Made by a program: the position numbers and the translations under genes. Of a DNA stretch of 64,000 nt, positions 54,035-64,000 are shown piece by piece (position 1 is the first letter of the stretch; every line of letters starts with the position of its first letter). Under the pieces are notes generated by a model, which was not told the origin of the DNA, searched no databases, and saw only the letters and a program-made list of their open reading frames with translations. The DNA lies in contig NC_018213.1 of NCBI RefSeq assembly GCF_000219625.1, positions 924,055 to 988,054 on the forward strand, read 5' to 3'. The DNA comes from Zymoseptoria tritici IPO323. Its lineage: Eukaryota; Ascomycota; Dothideomycetes; Mycosphaerellales; Mycosphaerellaceae.

Positions 54035-54886
54035 TTCCACGATGCTGTACAGTGTCCGGCGATGGTGTACTCAATTGAAACGATGGAGCCAGCAAGCTCT
54101 AAAACAACCTCCACAAAAGCGATCGACAACGGTGAGTCCAAGCATCATTTGGGCTGGGCAACGCTACCTATTAAAAGCAAGCGCACCTCCCATATACTGC
54201 ATGGCACTTTGGGTGGACGGCCCTGTAAGCTCTCGCTCGCACGCCATACTCGCCCAGATTTCGACAGCGACGGAGCCCAACAGTAACGATGGCCGTTCGC
54301 AGATGCCACATGGGTGCCATGCGATGGCAAGTCACGGATAAAACTCTATGATCGTCTCAACACGTTGCGCCGATGAGCCTGCGGCCCTGCAAATGGCAAT
54401 GAGTGTAAGTGCTCAGGCTTTTGAGGCCTTTTGGGGTCAGTCGTTGCAATCTTGAATACTGAACGCTCTGAAACGACGATCAGATCTGTTTTTCTTCTTG
54501 ATGTGTCTTACTAAACCATCAGAACGGTTCTCATCTGCGTTGAGGATCTCTCACGCCGCGTGCAATTGTTCAACGACAATCTTGCAGGCCCTGGAGGAAC
54601 GTGCTGATCTTTGGTATGTCGTGATCGTCTCACCCCACTTTCACTCAACTCCTGCGAAGCTGTTCCTGGTCCGATCAACCACTCCGACGGCCCGATCACT
54701 CTGATGAGATGCTAACACGGACCTTGGTGGCCCGATCGATGCGCTTAATAAAAATTCTAAGCCAGGTTTCCTCTGCATCGAAGCAATCCTGCGGCGCAAA
54801 GCTACTCAGTACTATACTCCTTGACAGCCACAGACTTTTGGAGCTATCGACAACCACGAAGACGTCAATCGAGGCCGCCATTCACA
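54035..54886. promoter_or_regulatory. Divergent region MFS / FMN monooxygenase
   Basis: 852 bp between divergent starts. Contains short chance frames only. A CCGAT-like direct repetition (GGCCCGATCACTC near 54690 and GGCCCGATCGATG near 54730) might be a regulatory site, but support is weak. Confidence 0.35.
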
Positions 54887-56496
54887 ATGTCCGGCGAGAA
54901 TTCTGACGATACTCGAAAGCAGAAGCCATGGATCATGAACGCTTTCGCAATGGCGTCGCCCGGGCATCTCGCTCCCGGTATCTTATCCAACCTCAATTCA
55001 TAATCCCACAAGATGTTGACTAAAGTCACAGGCCTCTGGCGACATCCCGATCAGGAGCCTCAGACTCTTGAACACTGGATCAAACTCGCCCAGGAGCTGG
55101 AAGAGGCAAAGTTCCATGGCATCTTCTTCGCCGATGTCCTCGGTATCTACGATGTCTACGGTGGAAATGGACCAGCTCTATCGTCTGGCGCGCAGATACC
55201 TCATATCGATGTCTCCTACTTGGTCCCAGCTCTGGCATATGCGACGAAGAACATTTCCTTTGGCATTACCGCTTCGACTTCGTATGAACATCCATATACT
55301 GTGGTATGTCGCCGAAAGGTGCCAGACCCGCGCGCCCGTGTCAGGTCTTAGTCTGCATCGCCGTATTGTCTGAGCATCGCTAATCCTTCTACCCTTTGGC
55401 GTGTAGGCACGGAAGTGGTCGACCTTGGATCAACTTACCAATGGACGGGTGGGATGGAACATCGTCACGAGCTACCTGGAGAGTGCGGCCAAGTCTTTTG
55501 GTCTTGAATCGACCGTCGACCATGACAAACGATACCAAGCAGCTGAAGAGTTCATGGAAGTGATTTACAAGCTGATCGAAGGCAGTTGGGACGACGATGC
55601 GGTCGAGGCGAACAAGACCACTGGCGTCTACAGCAACCCGAGCAAAGTTCATGCTATCAACCATGTCGGGTAAGACATCGCAAACTTGTACGCAATCGAT
55701 ACACACTAATGATCATAGCGAATACTTCAAGTGCAGAGGTCCGAATCTCGTCCAGCCAACGCCTCAACGGACACCATTTCTACTTCAGGCTGGTGCTTCA
55801 AAGGCCGGCAAAGCGTTTGCAGCCTCACACGCCGAAACAATGTTCCTGCCCGGGCTTGTCCCGGAAAAGACGAGAGCCATAGTAGACGATGTCAAGGCCA
55901 CGCTCAAGGCGATCGGACGTCCAGAGGACAGCGTGAAATTCCTTCCCGGTATCTTCATTTGTGTGGACGAAACAGACGAAAAGGCACAAGCGAAATTTCA
56001 GGACCTACTCCAGTACGTTGACCTAGAAGGAACAGCTTCCCTATTCGGAGGATGGACAGGCACAGATCTATCGAAGTTCTCGGACGACGAAGACTTCTCC
56101 TTCAACGGACCACCCGCCATCGTATCCATGATCAATGCCTGGACGGCGACCGTTCCTGGAACCAAAGACCAGAAATGGACGAAACGTCATGTACTACAGC
56201 AAATGGCGATTTCTGGAGCCCATCCAAGAGCCATCGGAAGTCCTCAGACTGTGGCTGATATCATGCAAGAATGGGTGGACAAGGCGGGAGTCGATGGCTT
56301 CAACATCGGCTACGCCACGACTCCTGGAACTTTCCGCGATGTGATCAAGTATCTGTGGCCAGAGCTGAAGCGCCGAGGAGTCTTGCAGGAAGAGTATGCT
56401 GGCAGTAGTATGCGGGAGAACTATCTGCAAGATGGGAAGGGACCGCGAGTCCGCGAGGGCCATCCAGCACTCAAGTATCGGAATCTGTCGGGCTGA
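54887..56496 (+). CDS. FMN-dependent monooxygenase, NtaA/SnaA/DszA family
   Basis: Four exons (54887-54977, 55032-55303, 55407-55669, 55719-56496) give 467 residues, the normal length. Introns are 54, 103 and 49 bp. Segments typical of the luciferase-like flavin monooxygenases: KPWIMNAFAMASPGHLAPGL, WIKLAQELEEAKFHGIFFAD, SFGITASTSYEHPY, ARKWSTLDQLTNGRVGWNIV, and GPNLVQPTPQRTPFLLQAGA. Members use FMNH2 from a partner reductase to oxidise substrates such as nitrilotriacetate, dibenzothiophene sulfone or dimethyl sulfide; the substrate here is unknown. No reductase is encoded next to it. The gene converges on the HoxX-like gene (138 bp between stop codons). Confidence 0.92.
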
Positions 56497-56634
56497 GCTG
56501 TTCAGATCGAGTTGAGCATGAGTCTTGAAAAACGTTCAATTGCTAAACTTCAATCGTGAGAAATCGCCATCTATTGCCACCCGTACCATGCGCCGCAACG
56601 CTCACAAAGCCTCCCTCGCTCGACGCTGCTTGCT

Positions 56635-58959
56635 TTACAAAATCCCGAACATGCGGTCAACAACTTCGCCCGGCGACAGCGGCGTCTCAGGCGGCGTCGG
56701 TAGTTCCAAGACCGGCTTCTTATGAAAATCTTCATCAACAGGTAATGAGTAGTAACAATCGAACATGCTGCTTTGCATGTCGGCCTCTGAGGTATGCTCT
56801 GACTTCTTCTCCGCAATGGACACCGGACTCTCGGGGCACGACTGCGAGACCAGCTCGACAGCGGAATCGTGTTTGAGACGCCGCGTGGCATCTCGCTTGG
56901 ACACCATCTCGCCCATTTCTGCGTTCAACTTCGTGCGTAGGCTGGCCATTGTTTGATCCTCTGCTGTCTTGCGGAAGTACTCGACACTGTCGAATAGGTC
57001 GGTTTCTTCCTCGTCTCGACGAGTAACGTCCAGCTTTCGTCGATGGGTGGCGAAGCGGAGTGGTGTTTGAGAGGGCTTGATCTTCCGAACGAAGTCGAAC
57101 CGGCGGCTGTGGTAGCGGGCGGAACGTGGACTCCAGAAATCTTGACTCATCTGACCAAGTTCTAGGGATCGTGCCGAAGCTAAGGCGCCCGGAGACAGGT
57201 CGATATTGCGTTTCCAGCGACCCTGTTGAATGATGCCAGGCCGAAGCAGCAGATCCACGTGGTTACGGATGTGGTCATCGAGAAGCTCTCCCGTATCTGG
57301 AAAGACATAGTCCACGAGTCCGATGGCTTGAGCTTGCAGTGGGCTCATGGGCGTCATCGCGCGAAGAATTCTCGATGCCCTGGCTGCGCCACATCGACCC
57401 GAGTAAGAAATTGTGTGGAATTCGGAGCCGTACAAGCCAACCGCACGGTATGCCGGATTAAGGACAACATTGGCTCCGGCAATGACGATGTCGCAAGCGG
57501 CGGCCAGTGCTACTCCTCCAGCAGCGGCGTTCCCTCGCATTGCAGCGACGGTGAGTATACCTCTCGACGGAAACTCGTGGAGCAGATAATACACGACGTC
57601 GTTGATGCGATTGATGTTCTGCCACGATTCGAGTGCCGGATCTGCTGCCGCTTCTATGACGTTGAGGGCGATGCCGTTGCTGAAGTATGACCCGCCCATT
57701 AGGACAACAGCCTGTAGCGGGTCTTCGAGAGTCGAGAGTGATAGCACGTAGTCCATGGCTTGTATCAATTGAGAGCAATTTTCCGTTGACATGGCGCCGT
57801 TGTAGAAGTCGAAGGTGAGATATGCTGTTTTATTGTCGTCTCCATCTACCTCGATATCGACCCAGACCTCCTGATGCGTGGAGAAAGATGACAACGACCA
57901 GTCGAGAGGCGCAGACCAGTACAGAAGTTGTAGCTCCTCAGCCTTGAGTAAGCCGAGCTCCAAGAGTCCAGAAATTGCAGGAACTTTGGGCCACAGTGCC
58001 TTGTCGTATTTGGTCTTTGGCCTGCGGATGTGTGTGATCCAGACGCCTCTGCCGTCGCAGGTCGCAATACAGATGGCTTTGTTGCGAGCGCCGAGCACTT
58101 TCGAGGTGACCTTTCCGACCGTCGTCGGCCGGCGGCCAGCAGCGTTGTCCTCTATCGTGCCGCCGTAGACATACAGACTGCCACCGAAGACCCCGCTCAG
58201 CACGCCTGGCTGAGAGTCGCCACATCTGATTCGACGTGAGACCTGCTCGGCGGTGTGTCTAGATGGATCGAATTCTCGATGTACAGCCTTGAGCAACGGT
58301 CGATGATGGAGTCTACCACCCTTGAAAGAGGCTCTGTTGGTCACTGAGAGTAGTCCGAACTCCGGATCGGCTTGCAGGCTAGGTGGAAAAGGGTTGGACG
58401 ACGGCGATTGGTGTTGACGAGTAATAGCCGCATCTTGTATCCGTGCTATTGCAGCAATAGTCGCCGTGATGGCTGCTTGAGTTACCGGGCCCCGATAGAG
58501 CTCTGCCTTGGTCAATCCTGCCTGGTCGATATCGATTTCGAACTGATCGAATGCCCAGACCGGACCAGCGTCGAACTCCTCGATAGCTTGCAAGATAGTA
58601 ACGCCCCAATAGCTTCGGCCTGATCGACAGGGCTCACTCTCAAGCCGTCGTAGGAGCTCAGTCGAACTGTTGATGGTACCATCGTCGCCCATCAGGACCC
58701 AGTCAAGAGCGCTTGGGCCGATGTCTCCGGGTGGGCCAGGGTGAACGATCAACGTTAGGTAGTTGTCGTAGACCTCCTTTGGAACCAGCGTTGTGAGAAA
58801 GGGACAAATGACCAAGTCAGGATCGGCGAGTGTAACTGCCGAGAGCATAAGCTCATCCGACAGCGCATACTCGATTGTGATTTCGTGCTTTCGTGACAGG
58901 GAAAGGTAGAGACGCTGCGAAAGAGAATTGTGGGCCGTGCATAGAAAGAGAATCTTCAT
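56635..58959 (-). CDS. hoxX: HoxX-like formyltransferase/enoyl-CoA-hydratase fusion protein
   Basis: An intronless frame of 774 residues. Residues 1-260 are a formyl-THF-transferase-like domain with HPGPPGDIGPSALDW (His73) and ILQAIEEFDAGPVWAF (Asp130). Residues 380-570 are a crotonase/enoyl-CoA-hydratase domain with MGGSYFSNGIALNVIEAA, SWQNINRINDVVYYLL, RGNAAAGGVALAAACD and NPAYRAVGLYGSE. A SLELGQMSQDFW segment with Y-H-x-x-R follows near 600. This order and these motifs are those of bacterial HoxX, which transfers a formyl group to CoA and decarbonylates formyl-CoA to CO for the [NiFe]-hydrogenase active site. Unlike bacterial proteins of ~560 residues it has a ~150-residue disordered C-terminal extension. 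No intron, in contrast to its neighbours, fits transfer from bacteria. Its role in a fungus is unknown. Confidence 0.85.
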   Translation of the reverse strand: MKILFLCTAHNSLSQRLYLSLSRKHEITIEYALSDELMLSAVTLADPDLVICPFLTTLVPKEVYDNYLTLIVHPGPPGDIGPSALDWVLMGDDGTINSSTELLRRLESEPCRSGRSYWGVTILQAIEEFDAGPVWAFDQFEIDIDQAGLTKAELYRGPVTQAAITATIAAIARIQDAAITRQHQSPSSNPFPPSLQADPEFGLLSVTNRASFKGGRLHHRPLLKAVHREFDPSRHTAEQVSRRIRCGDSQPGVLSGVFGGSLYVYGGTIEDNAAGRRPTTVGKVTSKVLGARNKAICIATCDGRGVWITHIRRPKTKYDKALWPKVPAISGLLELGLLKAEELQLLYWSAPLDWSLSSFSTHQEVWVDIEVDGDDNKTAYLTFDFYNGAMSTENCSQLIQAMDYVLSLSTLEDPLQAVVLMGGSYFSNGIALNVIEAAADPALESWQNINRINDVVYYLLHEFPSRGILTVAAMRGNAAAGGVALAAACDIVIAGANVVLNPAYRAVGLYGSEFHTISYSGRCGAARASRILRAMTPMSPLQAQAIGLVDYVFPDTGELLDDHIRNHVDLLLRPGIIQQGRWKRNIDLSPGALASARSLELGQMSQDFWSPRSARYHSRRFDFVRKIKPSQTPLRFATHRRKLDVTRRDEEETDLFDSVEYFRKTAEDQTMASLRTKLNAEMGEMVSKRDATRRLKHDSAVELVSQSCPESPVSIAEKKSEHTSEADMQSSMFDCYYSLPVDEDFHKKPVLELPTPPETPLSPGEVVDRMFGIL

Positions 58960-61496
58960 GATGACGGTCGCGGGCTGGTGCAGCTGAAGAATGGCGGGAG
59001 AAAGTCACCACGCAAGGCTTAACCACGAGGAGGTCTTCACGTCTTGATATAGGGTCCGGAAGTGTCAGGCCGAGGGGTTTGTCAAAAGGTGGGTTCCACG
59101 AGCTGCAATCGAACGATCTTAACGAGCACAGCGTGAAGATGTCAGCGCGGATGATGCTCGCTACCATCATGCACAGCCACGATTTGGAGCCTAGAGAAAG
59201 CACATATCGGACGAAGAGCGCCTCTCGCCTTGCTTGTCCACAGCCTTCCGTATTTCAGAACAGCAGATGCCGAGTGTGGGTCAACCCAAGGGGCAAGGCA
59301 ATAGACCTCCCGCTCCGAAGCATGGCTCGTGGACTGCACTTTGAACGGGCACGAGCGAGTACCCGAGTGCAACATGGCCCAGGATGGGTCAATTGTGCCG
59401 AGGAGGAAGTTTCAGGTCGTGTCCGAAGTGAGCACAGCAATTGACACGAGGCGATAAATCCGGATGATCTGCGATCAGCAGGCCGTCCAAGATTTTCTTT
59501 CTCTCTGGTACGTATATTACGGGGATTTCTCGCGAGCGAGCTTGACCACTGGGCGGAGAATGTTGGCTGCAACGAAGCTGGCTCGCTGACGGCGGTAGAC
59601 TGGGAAGCAGGAAGCTTGGGAGCGGATCTCCAGAAAGCAGGAAAATCGGTGCCTGGGCTCGATCCAGACATTGTTGAATGCCAGTCGGCCGAGCACCATC
59701 GTCTGTCGATGCAAGGAAATGACAGATCGTCGAGATTCAATGCAGGAGGCTGTGACACTCCGTACAGCATCAGAGCGCAGTGCCTGGGCACGTGGCCAAG
59801 TCTTATCAGGCGCGCCATTAGAAGCGAGATGCATGTGGAAATCGTTGTTGCTGTTGTTGTTGTCAACTCACACATTGAGAATGCAGCAACGTGTCTCACA
59901 TGGGCATACTGCATTGGCCGGAGGTCGTCCCGCATGTATTCTGGGGGCTGAAAGAAGTTTTCGTGTCGTGGTGCCTTCGTGATCCAAGGCTTGCTTCGTC
60001 GCGGAGAGAATGTCAAAGCTGATCTGAGCTTGCAGTCGGAGGAACGCGAGCTCGGTAGAATCGGGCCGCACGCCGGTCCGGCGACAGCAAGACCGAAACG
60101 TGAAGATGCATAAAACATTCGATTGTGCTGCCTCCGAGGCCGTGACGGTGCGCCCACACAAGAGTCGTTCAGCGGAACGGATGCAACAGTCATGCGCAAG
60201 AACCGAGTACAGCTTCGACGGTGAGGATTGCAGCCAGGCTTTGCGCCGATATCGAAGTCCCTCGCACAGCCATGGTCTAGCGTGTCAAGTCTTGTGCTAC
60301 CCAGAAAGGGCCAATCGTTAGAACGAGAAGACGTTCGCATGCTGTTTGTGACGCTTGAGATGTCCTTGATCAGGCGCCTGCGTGCCGTGCGGAAGTCGTG
60401 TGGTCGTGCACGAGCACGCCACCGTGTACTCCATCGAAAACTCCACCAGATGCTGGATCGAGGCAGCGCAGCTCGACACGCTCGAGCTTCGCTCGAAATT
60501 TAAGCATTGTTTGTTCGATTCGTCAGTCTGCACCGCGGTTGTAACAAGGTGCATTGCAACAGGCAGCCGCGGTGGGCTTGTAACATCCGACATCAAGTAG
60601 CAAGAGATTAATGTTTGGTCTCAAGAACAAGCGTTCGAAGATTTGAGCCGTATTAATGACGATTGGACCTTTAGACGGATCGTCGGCAGAATAGCTATCA
60701 TTTTGATAGCAATGTTCGCCTGTCAGAACCTGCTCAGCCCTCAAAGTCCAGGGTCCACGGTGCTACACAGGAGATGAGGTCCGGACCGGTGACCAGAGGT
60801 GTGAGTGTGTCATCTGTGATGGAGCATGCAGAAGCACCACTGAAAAGCGGACGGATCTTGCTCTCGAGCCAGATCGAGAGTGCGTGTTCGGGACAGGTGA
60901 GTCGTGAACGTGTATGATGGGCTCCAATAATTCTTGCTTGCAGTGTCCATGAGGCGGCGCACGCTACGAGAGCACCGGAAGTGAAGAAGCTGTGCAAGTG
61001 TCAGCAATCGTTGTGTAATATCGTACAGCGTGAGCGACTAGACGCTGCCCGTACGCTTCCGAATGGCGGGATGAGCTTTCGTTGCAGCAGGTTCACGAGA
61101 GTGACTTTATCCACTTCAGTCGTCCGTATCGTTGCACCCAAGGCCTGTTGTCAGATACGAGCTGCAATATCTCTAAAGACCAGACATCCGGCAGCCGTCC
61201 TCGGCCAGCATGCTGCGAGGGTCTTACCCGCGTCAAGAGCAGTGTCCCTGCTCTCGTGCAGACCTGTCTTTCCGTGCGGATGCATCGCTTCTAGAAACAT
61301 TCTTGCGGCCGCACTGGAGGCTGCATGGCATTGTGTATCAGCTGACGCGTATACAGTATTGCAATGTCGTCGCGATGCTGGGATGATGAAGAAACGAAGC
61401 AGAACACGCCAAGAACGCCCCTGGTCCGAGCGCAGAAATTAGCCTCCCTTGTCGCGGAGCGAGGTATCCAACAACGTCTTGATATGCTCTCACACC
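58960..61496. other. Long region without recognisable genes
   Basis: 2.5 kb between the HoxX-like start and the MITE. The longest frame (60340-59255, minus, 361 codons with ATG) codes for Arg/Ser/Pro/Cys-rich sequence without motifs, and several opposing frames overlap it, so I do not call it. Composition is normal, without strong RIP marks. It may hold decayed genes of the accessory locus. Confidence 0.45.
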
Positions 61497-61505
61497 CATC
61501 TTGAG

Positions 61506-61849
61506 CCAAATGTCTCGGGGGAGAACAACAGGAAAGAACGACTTCTTTACCAAAACTCCGGCCTTTGTAATAGAGCCTGCGGCGCCCAAATAGTTTTGCT
61601 AACCTTTTAAACAAGCCTATGCCTCACGCGCTCGGGTATCGTACGTACGGCCTCGCTTTAGGCTCGGCCTAGTACTTACTTCCCTCGTTGCTAACGCTCG
61701 TCGCCTCGCTGCGTCGCAACTTCGGCTCGCTTGTCCGGATACTTGTCCGGATATTCGAGTCGGAATATTGTCTACGCAGACGTAACAAGACTTGCGCGCT
61801 GAAAATTACCCGAGTGTTCTTTCCTGTTGTTCTCCCCCGAGGCATTTGG
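61506..61849. mobile_element. MITE, 344 bp, MULE-type
   Basis: 34-bp terminal inverted repeats (33 of 34 match) start CCAAATG[T/C]CTCGGGGGAGAA at 61506-61539 and end at 61849. They are flanked by the exact 9-bp duplication CATCTTGAG at 61497-61505 and 61850-61858. No coding capacity. The 9-bp duplication suggests mobilisation by a Mutator-like transposase, though the TIR sequence differs from that of the element at 40717. Confidence 0.88.
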
Positions 61850-61858
61850 CATCTTGAG

Positions 61859-62392
61859 CGGACTCTAGGTCTCTCAGACCTCAGGACAGGACGATGGCAC
61901 GTTTCGACTGACCATGCCCGCGAAGCGCGATGCAGGGCACGCCAGCACCGCGCTCAAGACGAAGTGCCTTGCTTGCTTCCCAGGCTCTACTCCTTCCAAA
62001 TCACTGCTCGCTGTTGTTCGGAGCATCTTCGCGCAGTCTTCGGACGGATTGCCATTGCCAGGTGCGGGGACTCGAAAGAGGGGATCTGGGGAAGAGGTAT
62101 CCAATCAGGCGACCATCGATTGAACCTACTACGGTCCGTACCGTGAATGCCGCACGTTGGCAGGCTGGCTTCCCTCCGTTCTCCTGCTCCAAATGCAGCA
62201 ACCAAGCCACTGATGGGCAAATGGTGCGGTGCAGTTCGAGCGGGACGACGCAGGTATGTTTACCGTGCAGCATGCCGGTTCGCGATTTGCAGACTGAGCT
62301 GGAAGTAGTTTTACGTCAAGCCCAAGGTATGCCCTGGTTTCCCTCGCTATTCAAATTTATTCTCTTTCTCTACATTCGCATAACAAATACAC
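61859..62392. other. Upstream region of the P450 pseudogene
   Basis: 534 bp with short overlapping frames on both strands; no recognisable element. Just before the ATG it becomes C/T-rich, like a promoter. Confidence 0.4.
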
Positions 62393-64000
62393 ATGGAGCG
62401 ACCATCCATAGCAGTGCTGGTGGCACTTGTCGTTTTTCTTTATGGGTTTGTTCGGCTTCTCTCCGTTGGAAGGCGTCCAAAAGACTACCCACCAGGTCCG
62501 CCGACGATCCCTGTACTGGGCAACATTCACCAGATGCCTACCAGAGATGCACATCTCCAATTTGAGAAATGGGCCCGCGAGTACGGTGACATCTACTCTC
62601 TCATGCTGGGAACCCAAACCATGATCGTCCTTTCCAGTGACGAAGCTGTCAAAGAGTTGCTAGATCGAAACAGCGGAAACTTCAGCAACCGTCTGGAGAT
62701 GTATGTGGGCCAAGTCCTGATGTAGTGACAACCTTCGACTTCTTATGATGGTGAGAAACGCCTCTTGAACTTTCCGAAGATCGCACGATGCTGACGTGTG
62801 TTAGGGATATACACCCAAATGGCGAAGTGTATGCATCCGCATTCCTCCTAGCTGTTCGTGGTTCGGCTACTAATGCGATGCAGTTCCGCAAAATGATCCA
62901 CCATCTTCTCAACGCTACCGTTGCGCCTCAATACGTGCCCTATCAGATTCTCGAGAACAAGCAGATGCTGAACGACCTTCTTGATACACCCAACGACTTC
63001 TTGAAGCATATTCGACGATATTCGAATGCCCTGACCACCTCCATGGTCTTTGGATGGCGTACGCCCACCTACGAAGACGATGCCGTCAAGCAATTATTCG
63101 ACGGACTCTCCGAGTTTGCAGATATCAACCAGACTGGCGTGGCAGCATTACTGGATGCATTTCCTCTACTGAGGAAACTACCAGAGACTTTGCTGCCCGT
63201 GCAGAAGAAGGCGAAAGAGTTGCACAAGGTCGAACGAGAACTCTACCTTCGTCATTGGCTCAGAGCGAAGAAGGAGATTAAGGAAGACACCATCAAGCAT
63301 TGTTTCTATGACTATCGAACAAAAAGCTTCCAGTGACCATTGTCTGATATGTATCGACAGGTGTCGGGATGGCAGAAGCTCAGAAGAAAGAAGGGTTCTC
63401 CGATGCTCAGGCGGCGTACATTTCCGGTACTCTCCTAGAAGCTGGCTCTGACACGACATCAAGCACTCTTTACGCCTTTGTTCAAGCCATGCTACTCTCC
63501 CTGAAGTTCAGCGGCATGCTCAGCAGCAGCTTGATTAAGTCGTCGGTAAACACCGCCTTCCCACCCTAGACGACCAGGCCGAATTGCCATACATCAGGAT
63601 GATCATGAAAGAAACACTGAGTGCGTTGCTACCCAAACATGCATATATACCTCCCAGACTAATGATCCTGACCTAGGATGGGCACCAACCACAGTCCTCG
63701 GCGCCGTATCCCACGTCACCACCGAGGCCGCCACTTACAAAGGCTACTACATCCCTGCCGGCGCCGGTGTCATGAACAACGTCTGGGCCATCCACAATGA
63801 TCCCGCTCGCTCACCAAATCCTCACCTGTTCGACCCGAACCGCTTCAAAGATGACAAGCTCTCACTCTACGATTCTACCTCCAACCCCGACCCATCTAAA
63901 CGTGACTGCTTCACCTTCGGCGCTGGCCGACGCATCTGTCCGGGAATGCACGTTGCGGAACGAAGTCTGTTCCTCGGGATGGCGAGGTTGCTGTGGGCCT
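62393..64000 (+). pseudogene. Cytochrome P450 gene, disrupted and cut by the window end
   Basis: The start (ATG 62393) gives a membrane anchor and the PPGPP hinge (YPPGPPTIPVLGNIHQMP). Introns can be placed at 62751-62804, 62829-62883, 63302-63360 and before the LRWAP segment. The I-helix LLEAGSDTTSSTLYAFVQAM, the ExxR (KETLR), the DPNRF segment and the heme loop FTFGAGRRICPGMH are intact. Three lesions break the frame: a one-base shift near 62723 just after GQVLM, another near 63497 after AMLL, and a TAA at 63536-63538 in the frame that follows. No alternative splicing removes them. It resembles fungal secondary-metabolism P450s. Sequencing error cannot be excluded for a single lesion, but three argue for a pseudogene. 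The 3' end is outside the window. Confidence 0.8.

Noticed and set aside
59255..60340. 361-codon minus-strand ORF with ATG
   Set aside because: Arg/Ser/Pro/Cys-rich, no motifs, several opposing frames of similar look, no splice evidence; most likely chance.

Overview
The window looks like a chromosome segment of a filamentous ascomycete (Pezizomycotina, plausibly a Dothideomycete). Genes carry many short GT-AG introns of about 46-110 bp with CTAAC/CTGAC-like branch sites, coding DNA is GC-rich, and transposons show the CpA/TpG loss and TpA gain left by repeat-induced point mutation (RIP). Products are ordinary ascomycete ones (ALG1, MSC2, BFR1, REV1, nucleolar FKBP, carnitine carrier). I worked out exon structures by joining reading frames at splice sites; in all multi-exon genes the summed exons give a whole number of codons.

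Layout. 1-3.1 kb: 3' end of a Ser/Pro-rich repeat protein and a Baeyer-Villiger monooxygenase. 3.1-9.3 kb: one RIP-degraded 6.2 kb DNA transposon of Ginger/integrase type, with terminal inverted repeats, a 4-bp target duplication and a younger nested retroelement-like insertion. 9.5-23.8 kb: MAK32-like PfkB protein, a coiled-coil protein, MSC2-type zinc transporter, ALG1, BFR1-like and PQ-loop genes. 24-28.6 kb: a small unknown gene, a ~100-bp minisatellite and a decayed gene. 28.6-39.6 kb: GT8 glycosyltransferase, REV1, FKBP isomerase, a small secreted cysteine-rich protein with a decayed neighbour copy, carnitine carrier and another secreted protein. 40-43.7 kb: a degenerate ~140-bp tandem array split by a Mutator-like element (44-bp perfect TIRs, 9-bp target duplication). 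43.7-54 kb: patatin phospholipase, a small unknown gene, two tandem paralogs of unknown function, a kinase-like protein, an intron-containing tRNA-Ala and an UNC93-type MFS transporter. 54.9-64 kb: an accessory-looking stretch with an FMN-dependent NtaA/DszA-type monooxygenase, a convergent intronless HoxX-like gene (formyltransferase plus enoyl-CoA-hydratase domains), a gene-empty 2.5 kb, a 344-bp MITE with a 9-bp target duplication, and a P450 gene broken by two frameshifts and a stop.

The most unusual item is the HoxX-like protein. Bacterial HoxX makes CO from a formyl donor for [NiFe]-hydrogenase maturation, a pathway not expected in this fungus. Its neighbours (flavin monooxygenase, P450 pseudogene, MFS transporter) suggest an accessory catabolic or secondary-metabolic locus, but a joint pathway is inference only.
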